A DNA stretch of 5,378 nt. Source: Candidatus Bipolaricaulota bacterium. GTDB lineage: Bacteria; Bipolaricaulota; Bipolaricaulia; UBA7950; UBA9294. The position numbers and the translations under genes are program-made. The DNA lies in assembly GCA_020350845.1 (NCBI GenBank), contig CP070725.1:256352-261729 (forward strand). The letters run 5' to 3'. Each line of letters opens with the position of its first letter. Position 1 is the stretch's first letter. The notes beneath the pieces are model-generated. The model did not search any database. It saw only the letters and a list, made by a program, of their open reading frames with translations, and was not told where the DNA came from. Positions 1 through 5,025 of the stretch are shown piece after piece.

Positions 1-66
1 GCTGCGGCTCTCAGCCTCGGCATGGTGGCGTTGGTCATCGCCTCCCGGAGGGGATCATGGCCCTAG
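1..66 (+). CDS. C-terminal end of a probable membrane protein (5'-truncated)
   Basis: Frame 1 is open from the window edge to a TAG at 64-66 and reads AALSLGMVALVIASRRGSWP. A stretch of about 12 hydrophobic residues is followed by a basic RR and a short tail. That is how many polytopic membrane proteins end, including transporter permeases, with a last membrane helix and positive residues on the cytoplasmic side. Its stop lies 10 nt inside the next gene (start 57), and that gene's Shine-Dalgarno sequence lies within this coding end, so the two are probably co-translated. Only 21 codons are visible, so the family cannot be named; an ABC-type permease is one guess. An open frame this short could also be chance. 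Confidence 0.4.
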   Translation, partial: AAALSLGMVALVIASRRGSWP

Positions 67-590
67 TCCGGGAGGTGCGGTGGGGCATGGCCGCGGCGTG
101 GATTCTCGCCGTCGCACTGATGGTCGTCCTTGCGATCCTTCGCGTCCCGTCTCGTGAGGCCGGGCCCGAGGTCTGCATCGTGTCCCTCGACGGCTTCGAG
201 ATGGTCGTCGCGTTGGCCGAGATGAAGCGACTCCGCGCGCTCTCGCGCCCGGGGAGCTACGAGAACCAGTTCGGGAACTGGCGAGACGAGGGACGCTACA
301 CCGGGGTTCTCCTAGCAGACCTCATCGGCGAGGAGGTCGAGTATGGGGCCGTGCTTCTCGTCGCTGCCGACGGCTACCGCATCGAGGTCGCGCGGAGCCG
401 CCTCGAAGATCCCGGCTACCCGATGATCGTCGCTTATGCGTTCGATGGCGTCGAGATCCCGGCGTGGAGGGACGGACCGCGCATCGCCGTCCTCCCCGAG
501 GACGGCGGCGTCAGCAACGAGGAGTACGGTGTTCTCTCGGCGGGCAGCTTCTGGGTCAAGAACGTCACCGAGATCCATCTCCTCCCCTGA
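57..590 (+). CDS. Membrane-anchored protein with a sulfite-oxidase-type (Oxidored_molyb-like) fold domain
   Basis: The protein has 177 residues. Residues 11-29 form a single hydrophobic helix after a basic N-terminus (VREVRW), so it is a membrane anchor or uncleaved signal. Residues about 80-175 resemble the molybdopterin-binding domain of the sulfite oxidase family. The pattern visible is GRYTGVLLADLI, then LLVAADGYRIEV, then a D...I.AY..DG..IP...GP.R.V.P segment, ending in SFWVKNVTEIHLL, which matches the family's usual 'K.VKW...IE' close. It is much shorter than true sulfite oxidases. The only cysteine is C40, outside the domain, so the Moco-ligating cysteine of catalytic members seems absent; a ligand-binding or accessory role is more likely than catalysis (inference). 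The start is supported by GGAGG at 47-51, 5 nt upstream. It overlaps the upstream gene by 10 nt, suggesting an operon. The TGA at 588-590 directly abuts the left inverted repeat of the transposable element. Confidence 0.8.
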   Translation: MALVREVRWGMAAAWILAVALMVVLAILRVPSREAGPEVCIVSLDGFEMVVALAEMKRLRALSRPGSYENQFGNWRDEGRYTGVLLADLIGEEVEYGAVLLVAADGYRIEVARSRLEDPGYPMIVAYAFDGVEIPAWRDGPRIAVLPEDGGVSNEEYGVLSAGSFWVKNVTEIHLLP

Positions 591-623
591 TTCCGGGGAC
601 ACATACCTTAATTCCTCGTGGGC
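591..623 (+). repeat. Left terminal inverted repeat of the transposase element
   Basis: The repeat begins TTCCGGGGACACA and continues through ACCTTAATTCC to CGTGGGC. Its reverse complement is found at 1364-1396 with one difference, T at 604 here against G in the complementary reading of the right end. The first base follows directly after the TGA stop of the preceding gene. A 10-nt mirror-symmetric core, CCTTAATTCC, lies inside it. Similar GGGGACA...TTAATTC ends beside Y1 transposase genes in other bacterial genomes are something I recall but could not check. Confidence 0.85.
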
Positions 624-644
624 GTCAGCAGGAGTCCCGTGCAG

Positions 645-650
645 TATGAT
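645..650 (+). promoter_or_regulatory. Possible -10 box for the transposase gene
   Basis: TATGAT matches the sigma-70 -10 consensus TATAAT at 5 of 6 positions and lies 33 nt before the transposase start codon. With a 17-nt spacer the -35 position would be GCGTCA (622-627), which matches TTGACA at only 3 of 6 and straddles the inner edge of the left inverted repeat. The -10 is plausible and the -35 is poor. Confidence 0.3.
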
Positions 651-683
651 AAGCCATGGGGAAGACATACGATAGGATACACT

Positions 684-1379
684 ATGGCACGAATCGCACG
701 TGTGGTCATCCCGGGTTGCCCGCATCATGTGACGCAGCGGGGGGTACGGCGGATGGAGGTCTTCTTCGGCAGGCGAGATCGTCCGGACTACCTCAAGCTT
801 CTTCGTCGCTTCAGTCGGATGCACGGCATCACCTACCTTGCGTGGTGTCTGATGCCGAACCACATCCATCTCCTAGCGATCCCCGAGGACGAGAGTAGCC
901 TTGCGCGAGGGCTTGGGGAAGCGCACAAGCAGTACACGAAGCGAATCAACAAGCGTCATGGGTGTTCGGGGTACCTGTTTCAGGGGCGCTTCTACTCCTG
1001 CCCCGTGGCTCCCGAGGCCCTCATCGCGGTCACGAGGTACATCCTGAGGAATCCAGTTCGGGCACATCTCGTCTGTCACGCTTGGGAGTACCCGTGGTCG
1101 AGCGCTGCGTGGCTGATCGGTGCCATCGACCACGATCCGCTGGTCGAGGAACGAGGGCCGCTCCTGGAGGTCGACGACTGGACGGGGCTTCTGGAGGAGG
1201 ACGACCCTATGGAGTCGAGGAAGGAGATCCGGACGCGCACACGCGCGGGCAGGCCACTGGGCCCGGAGGCTTTCGTGAGACGCCTCGAACGCCAGACAGG
1301 TCGAGTCCTTAGGCCTCGGAAGCGAGGGCCGAAGGCCCGGGCTCATGCGCTGGATGAAGGGAAGCCCACGAGGAATTAA
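684..1379 (+). CDS. REP-associated / IS200-like Y1 (HUH) transposase
   Basis: This 231-residue protein belongs to the Y1 transposase family (COG1943 type, RAYT-like), single-strand DNA nucleases that cut and rejoin DNA through a tyrosine. The N-terminus MARIARVVIPGCPHHVTQRG is characteristic. The metal-binding HUH motif is H60-I-H62 in CLMPNHIHLL, and the likely nucleophile is Y84 in KQYTKRIN. Further family blocks are GYLFQGRFYS (97-106), YILRNPVRAHLV (119-130) and YPWSS (136-140). A basic tail with GRPLGPEAFVRRLE and RPRKRG (189-215) occurs in the RAYT-like branch and probably contacts DNA. The start at 684 is chosen because the family motif begins there and AGGA (674-677) lies 6 nt upstream; a longer in-frame reading from 618 adds 22 residues unlike the family. 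The last five codons and the stop lie inside the right inverted repeat. All key residues are intact, so the enzyme may be active. Confidence 0.93.
   Translation: MARIARVVIPGCPHHVTQRGVRRMEVFFGRRDRPDYLKLLRRFSRMHGITYLAWCLMPNHIHLLAIPEDESSLARGLGEAHKQYTKRINKRHGCSGYLFQGRFYSCPVAPEALIAVTRYILRNPVRAHLVCHAWEYPWSSAAWLIGAIDHDPLVEERGPLLEVDDWTGLLEEDDPMESRKEIRTRTRAGRPLGPEAFVRRLERQTGRVLRPRKRGPKARAHALDEGKPTRN
1312..1338 (+). other. Two overlapping, mutually exclusive hairpins near the right end of the element
   Basis: GGCCTCG (1312-1318) can pair with CGA and GGCC (1323-1330) around a GAAG loop with one bulged G. Alternatively GGGCC (1326-1330) pairs with GGCCC (1334-1338) around GAA. They lie within the codons of the basic transposase tail, about 26-52 nt inside the right inverted repeat. 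HUH transposases recognise hairpins near element ends, so this could be a recognition structure. In GC-rich coding sequence such stems also arise by chance, and no matching hairpin was found at the left end. Confidence 0.25.
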
Positions 1380-1396
1380 GGTCTGTGTCCCCGGAA
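1364..1396 (-). repeat. Right terminal inverted repeat of the transposase element
   Basis: This is the reverse complement of 591-623 with a single mismatch (base 1383 against 604). It contains the final codons of the transposase (Lys-Pro-Thr-Arg-Asn, partly) and its TAA stop at 1377-1379. The repeat ends 7 bases before the AAGGAGG ribosome binding site of the next gene. Confidence 0.85.
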
Positions 1397-1403
1397 CTTC
1401 CCG

Positions 1404-1410
1404 AAGGAGG
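1404..1410 (+). promoter_or_regulatory. Ribosome binding site of the NTF2-like gene (decides its start)
   Basis: AAGGAGG, a full Shine-Dalgarno match, lies 4 nt before the ATG at 1415. It excludes the longer in-frame reading from 1385, whose extra N-terminal residues would be encoded partly by the inverted repeat of the mobile element. Confidence 0.8.
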
Positions 1411-1414
1411 TCTG

Positions 1415-1852
1415 ATGACGGAGAGGACGGGTCGTACCGTGGACCTGGAGGCGGAGAAGAAGGCGATTCTCGCGCTGCACGAGGATGCCCGGCGGGCGCA
1501 CTTCGCGACCGACGTCGAGGCGGCGCTCGAGGGTCTGGCGGACGAGCAGCTCATCCTGCGGGGCGGCACGATGGAGGTCGTCCCGGTCGAGGCGCTCAGG
1601 GAGTCGATGACGGGATACTTCGCGGGAGCGACCTTCCACGAGTGGGACGATCTCGCTCCCCCGGTGATCGAGATCTCTGACGACGGAACGCTGGCATGGA
1701 TGGCGAATCGGCTGAAGGTCCGTCTCACACGGGTCGACGAGAGTGGCGACGAAGCCGAGAGCGCGTTCGTCTACTCGGGGATCCTCACCTACCGCAAGGT
1801 GGACGGGAAGTGGATCCGAACGGGGAACGCGTCGACCTTCGCCGAGCCGTAG
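1415..1852 (+). CDS. NTF2/SnoaL-like domain protein (DUF4440-type)
   Basis: The 145-residue protein is soluble, with no signal peptide. It has the layout of the cone-shaped NTF2-like fold: an N-terminal amphipathic helix region (about 10-45, EAEKKAILALHEDARRAHFATDVEAALEGL), then a segment on a 'bad substrate/exposure' pattern (ADEQLILRGG), then strands ending with TYRKVDGKWIRTGNASTF (125-142), a closing strand typical of DUF4440/SnoaL-like proteins. Length is normal for the family. Members are small binding proteins or enzymes with diverse substrates, so no reaction can be assigned. It follows the mobile element directly and its stop is 4 nt from the stop of the convergent gene. Without the element it would sit 18 nt after the oxidoreductase-fold gene, so the two probably formed one transcription unit; it may now depend on read-through or on transcription from the element. 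Confidence 0.85.
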   Translation: MTERTGRTVDLEAEKKAILALHEDARRAHFATDVEAALEGLADEQLILRGGTMEVVPVEALRESMTGYFAGATFHEWDDLAPPVIEISDDGTLAWMANRLKVRLTRVDESGDEAESAFVYSGILTYRKVDGKWIRTGNASTFAEP

Positions 1853-1856
1853 ATGC

Positions 1857-3404
1857 CTAGGGGTTGTCGGGCGCGTCCTCGGCCGGGCCCCAGTTGTACA
1901 CGAAGCGAAGGTCTTCGAGGATGAGGCCCGCGGAGGTCCCGCGAGGAAGCTCGATCGCGATGAAGCGCACCGTTGCTCCGTCGTGACGGAAGACCGCGGG
2001 AATGGGAGCCGACGGATCCCATACCGGGCCTGAGGATCCACGCGAAGGACGAAGATCGGGAAGAACGGCGCGCGTGGGACGCTGACCAGCGTCGGCCCAG
2101 TAGACCTCGAGCTCGTCGGGGAGGCCGGCGTCTGACCAGTCGAGGTATAGCCCTACGATCGGCAGGGGGTGCTCCGCGAGGAGGTCGACGACGATCACGA
2201 CCTTCTCAGCGATGCGCGGCGGGAAGGTCCACCGCGCGTCGACGCCGTTCGGAATTCGGTCGATACCCCGGACGGCATGGGTTGCGCTGACGTCGATTCC
2301 CCTCGTCCCGACGACCAGCCCGTAGGCGACAAGCTCGGCTGTGAGACGATCGTAGTAGAGATCCGGCGGATCGTCTGCGGGACGGGTGCTGAGAGCAAGC
2401 CACTCCGGTCGAGGAGCTGCGACATCCACGTATTCGACATGAAGACGCGTCTCGTCGAAGACAGGGTCGCCATTGGCATCCAGGTCGATTCCGAACCCGA
2501 CGATCTTCTTCGTCCCGATGAAGGCATCGCCCTGGGTGGTGGCGGACAACAGATCATCGATGTTTCCCCCTCGAATCCTGCTGCGCGAATTCCCTTGGAG
2601 CAGGGTGACCCCGACCCGGTAGATGCGCTCGTCGCGCGTCTTGTAGAGGGTCATCTCGTCGATCATCATGCTGTGGCAGGTGCTCGAGCAGTTCTGCCAT
2701 CCACCATCGTATCCCCGGATCATCACGTAGGAGCCGGGAGCTGGAGCGGAGATCCCGGGCCGGAAGTCTTCGTAGTCCAGCTCGGTCCCGTCGATCCAGT
2801 GGCCCCTCCCAGGAGAGCCGACTTGCCCCGCGGACTTCTCGTACCAGTAGCGAAGCTGCTCCTCTGTCTGGTAGAAGCTGCGGATCACCTTCGTGCTCGG
2901 AAGCTGCCAGTCGAGCAGCCAAGTGTCGTTCCTGTATCCCCTTGTGTAGGGAATGCCGGCCTCTCGGTGCCAGTAGGAGATCGTCTCCGAACACCACGCC
3001 TCACGGCTGTTTGCGAGGCCGAAGGTCTCGATGTGCCAAGCGTAGGACTGGGCGCAGGCGGCGGAGCTGCACCCGAGGACCATCTGGTAGTAGGGCTTGC
3101 CGCAAGACGATCGAACACTGAGGCCGTACGGTCGGACGATCATGTCGGGGATCTTCCCGTTGCAGCTTTCCTCCGTGCCGACGGTGTCCAGGGCGATCTC
3201 ATGGATGTTCGCTCCGACGGGGTCCCAGGCCCCTTCATCAGAGAAGCACGAGCAGCCCGGGCCGTCGCGATTGAAGCACGGCATCGCCAGCGGCAGAGGG
3301 ATTTCGGGAGAGGTCTGCGGGATGCCGGGGAGTAGGACGATGGTCGTCAGTCCGACGGCGATGAGAACCTGCAGTCCTCGCTTGGGGGTGACGCAGCGCA
3401 CCAT
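1857..3404 (-). CDS. Secreted cysteine-rich papain-like (CHAP/NlpC-P60-like) hydrolase with C-terminal discoidin-like domain
   Basis: The start at 3404 gives 515 residues and is supported by AGGAGG (3411-3416) 6 nt upstream; the longer reading from 3530 would bury the signal. Residues 7-29 (PKRG then LQVLIAVGLTTIVLLPGIP) form a signal peptide or N-terminal anchor. The region 40-245 holds about ten cysteines, suiting an extracytoplasmic, disulfide-bonded protein. AWCSETISYWHREAGIPY (136-153) looks like the nucleophile block of CHAP/NlpC-P60 amidases, with C138 the candidate nucleophile. APAPGSYVMIRGY (220-232), H244 in TCHSMMI and LLQGNSRSRI (268-277) follow in the order expected for the P-G-D/V strand, the catalytic His and the third polar residue. 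D307-x-D309-x-N311-G-D313 with E318 at position 12 resembles an EF-hand calcium loop. Residues about 385-505 (VVDLLAEHPLPIVGLYLDW... FIAIELPRGTSAGLILEDLRFVY) look like a discoidin/F5-8C carbohydrate-binding sandwich. A cell-wall or peptide-amide substrate is plausible but inferred. The gene is certain; the fold is moderately so. Confidence 0.8.
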   Translation of the reverse strand: MVRCVTPKRGLQVLIAVGLTTIVLLPGIPQTSPEIPLPLAMPCFNRDGPGCSCFSDEGAWDPVGANIHEIALDTVGTEESCNGKIPDMIVRPYGLSVRSSCGKPYYQMVLGCSSAACAQSYAWHIETFGLANSREAWCSETISYWHREAGIPYTRGYRNDTWLLDWQLPSTKVIRSFYQTEEQLRYWYEKSAGQVGSPGRGHWIDGTELDYEDFRPGISAPAPGSYVMIRGYDGGWQNCSSTCHSMMIDEMTLYKTRDERIYRVGVTLLQGNSRSRIRGGNIDDLLSATTQGDAFIGTKKIVGFGIDLDANGDPVFDETRLHVEYVDVAAPRPEWLALSTRPADDPPDLYYDRLTAELVAYGLVVGTRGIDVSATHAVRGIDRIPNGVDARWTFPPRIAEKVVIVVDLLAEHPLPIVGLYLDWSDAGLPDELEVYWADAGQRPTRAVLPDLRPSRGSSGPVWDPSAPIPAVFRHDGATVRFIAIELPRGTSAGLILEDLRFVYNWGPAEDAPDNP

Positions 3405-3440
3405 TCCGCACCTCCTCGGAGACGATCTCCGCATGGCCGC

Positions 3441-3461
3441 GAGGTCGGCGACGCCGGCCTC
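3441..3461. other. Strong hairpin in the intergenic region between the two minus-strand genes
   Basis: GAGGTCGGCG (3441-3450) and CGCCGGCCTC (3452-3461) are inverted with one mismatch, able to form a 9-10 bp stem with a minimal loop. It lies in the 132-bp gap (3405-3536) after the metallopeptidase stop and before the secreted hydrolase start. No run of T follows on the minus strand, so it is not a standard intrinsic terminator; it could be a processing or leader structure, or a by-product of high GC. Nothing else clear was seen in this gap. Confidence 0.3.
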
Positions 3462-3536
3462 ACGGGACGACACGCAGGCATCCAACCACGGCCGGGGCCT
3501 CTGAGGCAAGCGGCTCAGCGCGTGTGCCACCGGGTG

Positions 3537-4904
3537 CTACGAGACGAGTCTTCGGATCGACGAAAGGAGTCGGCCCGGGAACCGTTCCGCGAGTGTGCGA
3601 TCGGCCTCGAGGGCGCGCGTGAAGAACGCGGGAGCGCCCGCCGCAAGCGCTTCTCCCAGTGCATGCGAACCGTCGCGGTCGACGATCGCCTGCGACATCC
3701 GCGCACCGAGGCCGTAGAACGGCCCGTTGGACTTCAGCCCCTCGTTCAGAAGGGCGTCTGAGGTCTCATCCCCGCGGTCTGCGTCAACGTCGAGGACCCG
3801 CTCGAGGAGATCGATGCCTGCCCCTCTTGCCTCGTCGCCTTCCGAGCGGACGCCTCCGCCGACATAGGTCGCGCTTCCCTCGAGCATCACATAGCAGAGC
3901 GCTCGGTAGAGGACCTGATCTTGGCTGCTCCCGTAGGAGCCTACCGTCAACGACTCGAAACCCGACGTTTTCCCAAGCGGGTCCTTGGGGCAGATCCGGA
4001 GCTGGAGGCGGTGAAACGTCTCGTGAACGAGCGTGTCGAGGCACTGCGCGAAGTCGTCCTTGATGTGCTCGATGTTGATGCCACCGGTGACGTCGGTCGC
4101 CCACCCGCGGATGGCCCACCCGACGGCGAACGTCAGCCGATCGACGAACGGAGCTCCCTTCGGGGCGAACGGTGCCAACCGTGAGAGAATGGCAGTTCCC
4201 AGCAGCTCGCCCTGTCCTTCGAGTCGAGCCACGAGATCCTCGAACTGGGAGTGATGCTGCGCGAGGTCTGCGAGATCGAACAGGTTGTGGGGACTGAGCC
4301 ACCTCCAGATTGCGTGGACGGGATCATCGGAGCCTGCCTTCATGAGGCACCACGCGAAGCCGTCGTCGTCGATCAACGGCTCCGGGACGTATCCCAGCTC
4401 GCGGCGGTGGCGCATCATCTCCTGGAACGGGGCCATCCTCGCGACGGCCATCGCGCCCTGCTGATCGCTGCGGCCCGCTGCGATGTAGTCGAGTACGGCG
4501 CGGATCCCCGAGACGTCGAGCTCGAGCGCCCATCCCTGCGGAAGGGGTGCCTCAGCGGCAGCCGGAAGCTCCTGTCCGGTGAACGTGAGGGCATAGCTGT
4601 CGCCGAAGGCGGAACGAATCGCCTCGAGATGGCCCTCGCGGATCTCCGCCAGGGCTAGGGCCGTCGCGAGAACCGCATCGGGATCCTCGGGGACGGGCAA
4701 CGGCGCGGCCGTCTGGGACGGGAGCATTCCCAGGAACCCGGCGCCCCGCGCTTCCTGCTCCGCCTCGATCTTCGCGAGATCGCTGATCCGGCCGGGCGGA
4801 TCGAGGTGTTCCAGCGTCGAGACGAGGAACCGCGCGTCATCCTCTCCGACCCTTGCGACGAGCTGTTCCCACAAGCCGTCCTGTGCTGTGCTCTGCTCCG
4901 TCAT
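3537..4904 (-). CDS. HExxH zinc metallopeptidase, gluzincin type (DUF5700-like)
   Basis: The 455-residue protein has no signal peptide or membrane helix, so it is probably cytoplasmic. The zinc motif is H294-E-T-F-H298 in TLVHETFHRLQL, with E295 as the catalytic base. E342 in YVMLEGSATYVGGG is the likely third zinc ligand, about 44 residues further on, as in gluzincins with an 'EGxA' helix. Upstream, LTFAVGWAIRGWATDVTGGINI (257-278) suggests the edge strand before the active-site helix, and FYGLGARMSQAIVDRDG (396-412) is a helix typical of the DUF5700/DUF2268-like putative peptidases. The N-terminal 200 residues are helical and unassigned; H206 and H217-H218 could be structural. The ATG at 4904 is preferred because GGAGAG (4911-4916) lies 6 nt upstream; the longer frame up to 5027 reads as low-complexity basic sequence across the divergent promoter region. 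The gene reads toward the secreted hydrolase and may share a transcript with it. The substrate is unknown. Confidence 0.87.
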   Translation of the reverse strand: MTEQSTAQDGLWEQLVARVGEDDARFLVSTLEHLDPPGRISDLAKIEAEQEARGAGFLGMLPSQTAAPLPVPEDPDAVLATALALAEIREGHLEAIRSAFGDSYALTFTGQELPAAAEAPLPQGWALELDVSGIRAVLDYIAAGRSDQQGAMAVARMAPFQEMMRHRRELGYVPEPLIDDDGFAWCLMKAGSDDPVHAIWRWLSPHNLFDLADLAQHHSQFEDLVARLEGQGELLGTAILSRLAPFAPKGAPFVDRLTFAVGWAIRGWATDVTGGINIEHIKDDFAQCLDTLVHETFHRLQLRICPKDPLGKTSGFESLTVGSYGSSQDQVLYRALCYVMLEGSATYVGGGVRSEGDEARGAGIDLLERVLDVDADRGDETSDALLNEGLKSNGPFYGLGARMSQAIVDRDGSHALGEALAAGAPAFFTRALEADRTLAERFPGRLLSSIRRLVS

Positions 4905-4942
4905 GAAGTGCTCTCCGGGCGTTTCTTGCAGTCGCAGTCTAT

Positions 4943-4957
4943 GCCGGCGCTGCCGGC
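4943..4957. promoter_or_regulatory. Tandem GCCGGC palindrome in the divergent intergenic region
   Basis: GCCGGC (4943-4948), GCT, GCCGGC (4952-4957). Each hexamer is its own reverse complement, so the unit can be read as a direct repeat, an inverted repeat or a 6-bp hairpin. It sits in the 121-bp gap between the metallopeptidase start (4904, minus) and the S9 peptidase start (5026, plus), a position suited to an operator that controls one or both genes. In a GC-rich genome it may also be accidental. Confidence 0.25.
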
Positions 4958-4999
4958 CGATCCAGGCGCGACGGCGGGAAAGCGGTGTGGCGCGGTGGC

Positions 5000-5005
5000 T
5001 ACAAT
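5000..5005 (+). promoter_or_regulatory. Possible -10 box for the S9 peptidase gene
   Basis: TACAAT matches the -10 consensus at 5 of 6 positions in a GC-rich surrounding. Transcription would begin near 5012, just ahead of the AAGGAGG at 5013-5019, giving a very short leader. No TTGACA-like -35 is present at 15-19 nt spacing. No convincing promoter was found on the minus strand for the metallopeptidase. Confidence 0.35.
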
Positions 5006-5025
5006 GCCCGGTAAGGAGGGCTTCC

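Larger units (their letters stand above)
591..1396 (+). mobile_element. 806-bp element: Y1 (IS200/RAYT-like) transposase bounded by 33-bp inverted repeats
   Basis: The unit is defined by near-perfect inverted repeats at 591-623 and 1364-1396 (32 of 33 positions match) that enclose one transposase gene filling almost all of the interior. Symmetry ends abruptly at 590/1397. No target-site duplication is visible: the left flank ends CCCCTGA and the right flank begins CTTCCCGA. Lack of duplication is normal for HUH transposases of the IS200/IS605 superfamily and their REP-associated (RAYT) relatives. Long terminal inverted repeats are not typical of IS200 itself; paired inverted end sequences are more like the REP/REPIN arrangement flanking RAYT genes. 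The 1-base divergence suggests fairly recent arrival or maintained pairing of the ends. Whether the unit moves on its own cannot be told from one copy. Confidence 0.8.

Noticed and set aside
618..683. In-frame N-terminal extension of the transposase
   Set aside because: The family motif starts at M684 and the 22 extra residues are encoded by the inverted repeat and promoter region without family similarity.
312..869. 185-codon minus-strand open frame across the left inverted repeat
   Set aside because: It runs antisense through two well-supported genes and the repeat, and has no family pattern. Its peptide SGDTYLNSSWAS is just the translated repeat.
581..1404. Target-site duplication at the element boundaries
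   Set aside because: Flanks CCCCTGA and CTTCCCGA share no direct repeat next to the ends; only chance similarity of pyrimidine-rich sequence.
1841..1883. Possible bidirectional terminator at the convergent stops (GCCGAG at 1841-1846, CTCGGC at 1878-1883)
   Set aside because: The stem is only 6 bp with a loop of over 30 nt, lies inside both coding ends and has no T-tract.
1376..2041. 221-codon minus-strand open frame across the NTF2-like gene
   Set aside because: It is a shadow frame: it overlaps the NTF2-like gene and the end of the secreted hydrolase and has no recognisable motif.
2169..3335. 388-codon plus-strand open frame antisense to the secreted hydrolase
   Set aside because: It lacks recognisable domains and a ribosome binding site, and its composition is that of a shadow frame in GC-rich DNA; the opposite strand carries the motifs, signal peptide and ribosome binding site.
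3497..3507. GCCTC-T-GAGGC inverted repeat as terminator of the metallopeptidase gene
   Set aside because: The stem is too short once a loop of 3 nt is allowed, and no T-run follows.
3405..3530. In-frame N-terminal extension of the secreted hydrolase
   Set aside because: A strong AGGAGG precedes the ATG at 3404 and the signal peptide follows that start directly. The extension reads as arginine-rich non-coding sequence and includes the hairpin.
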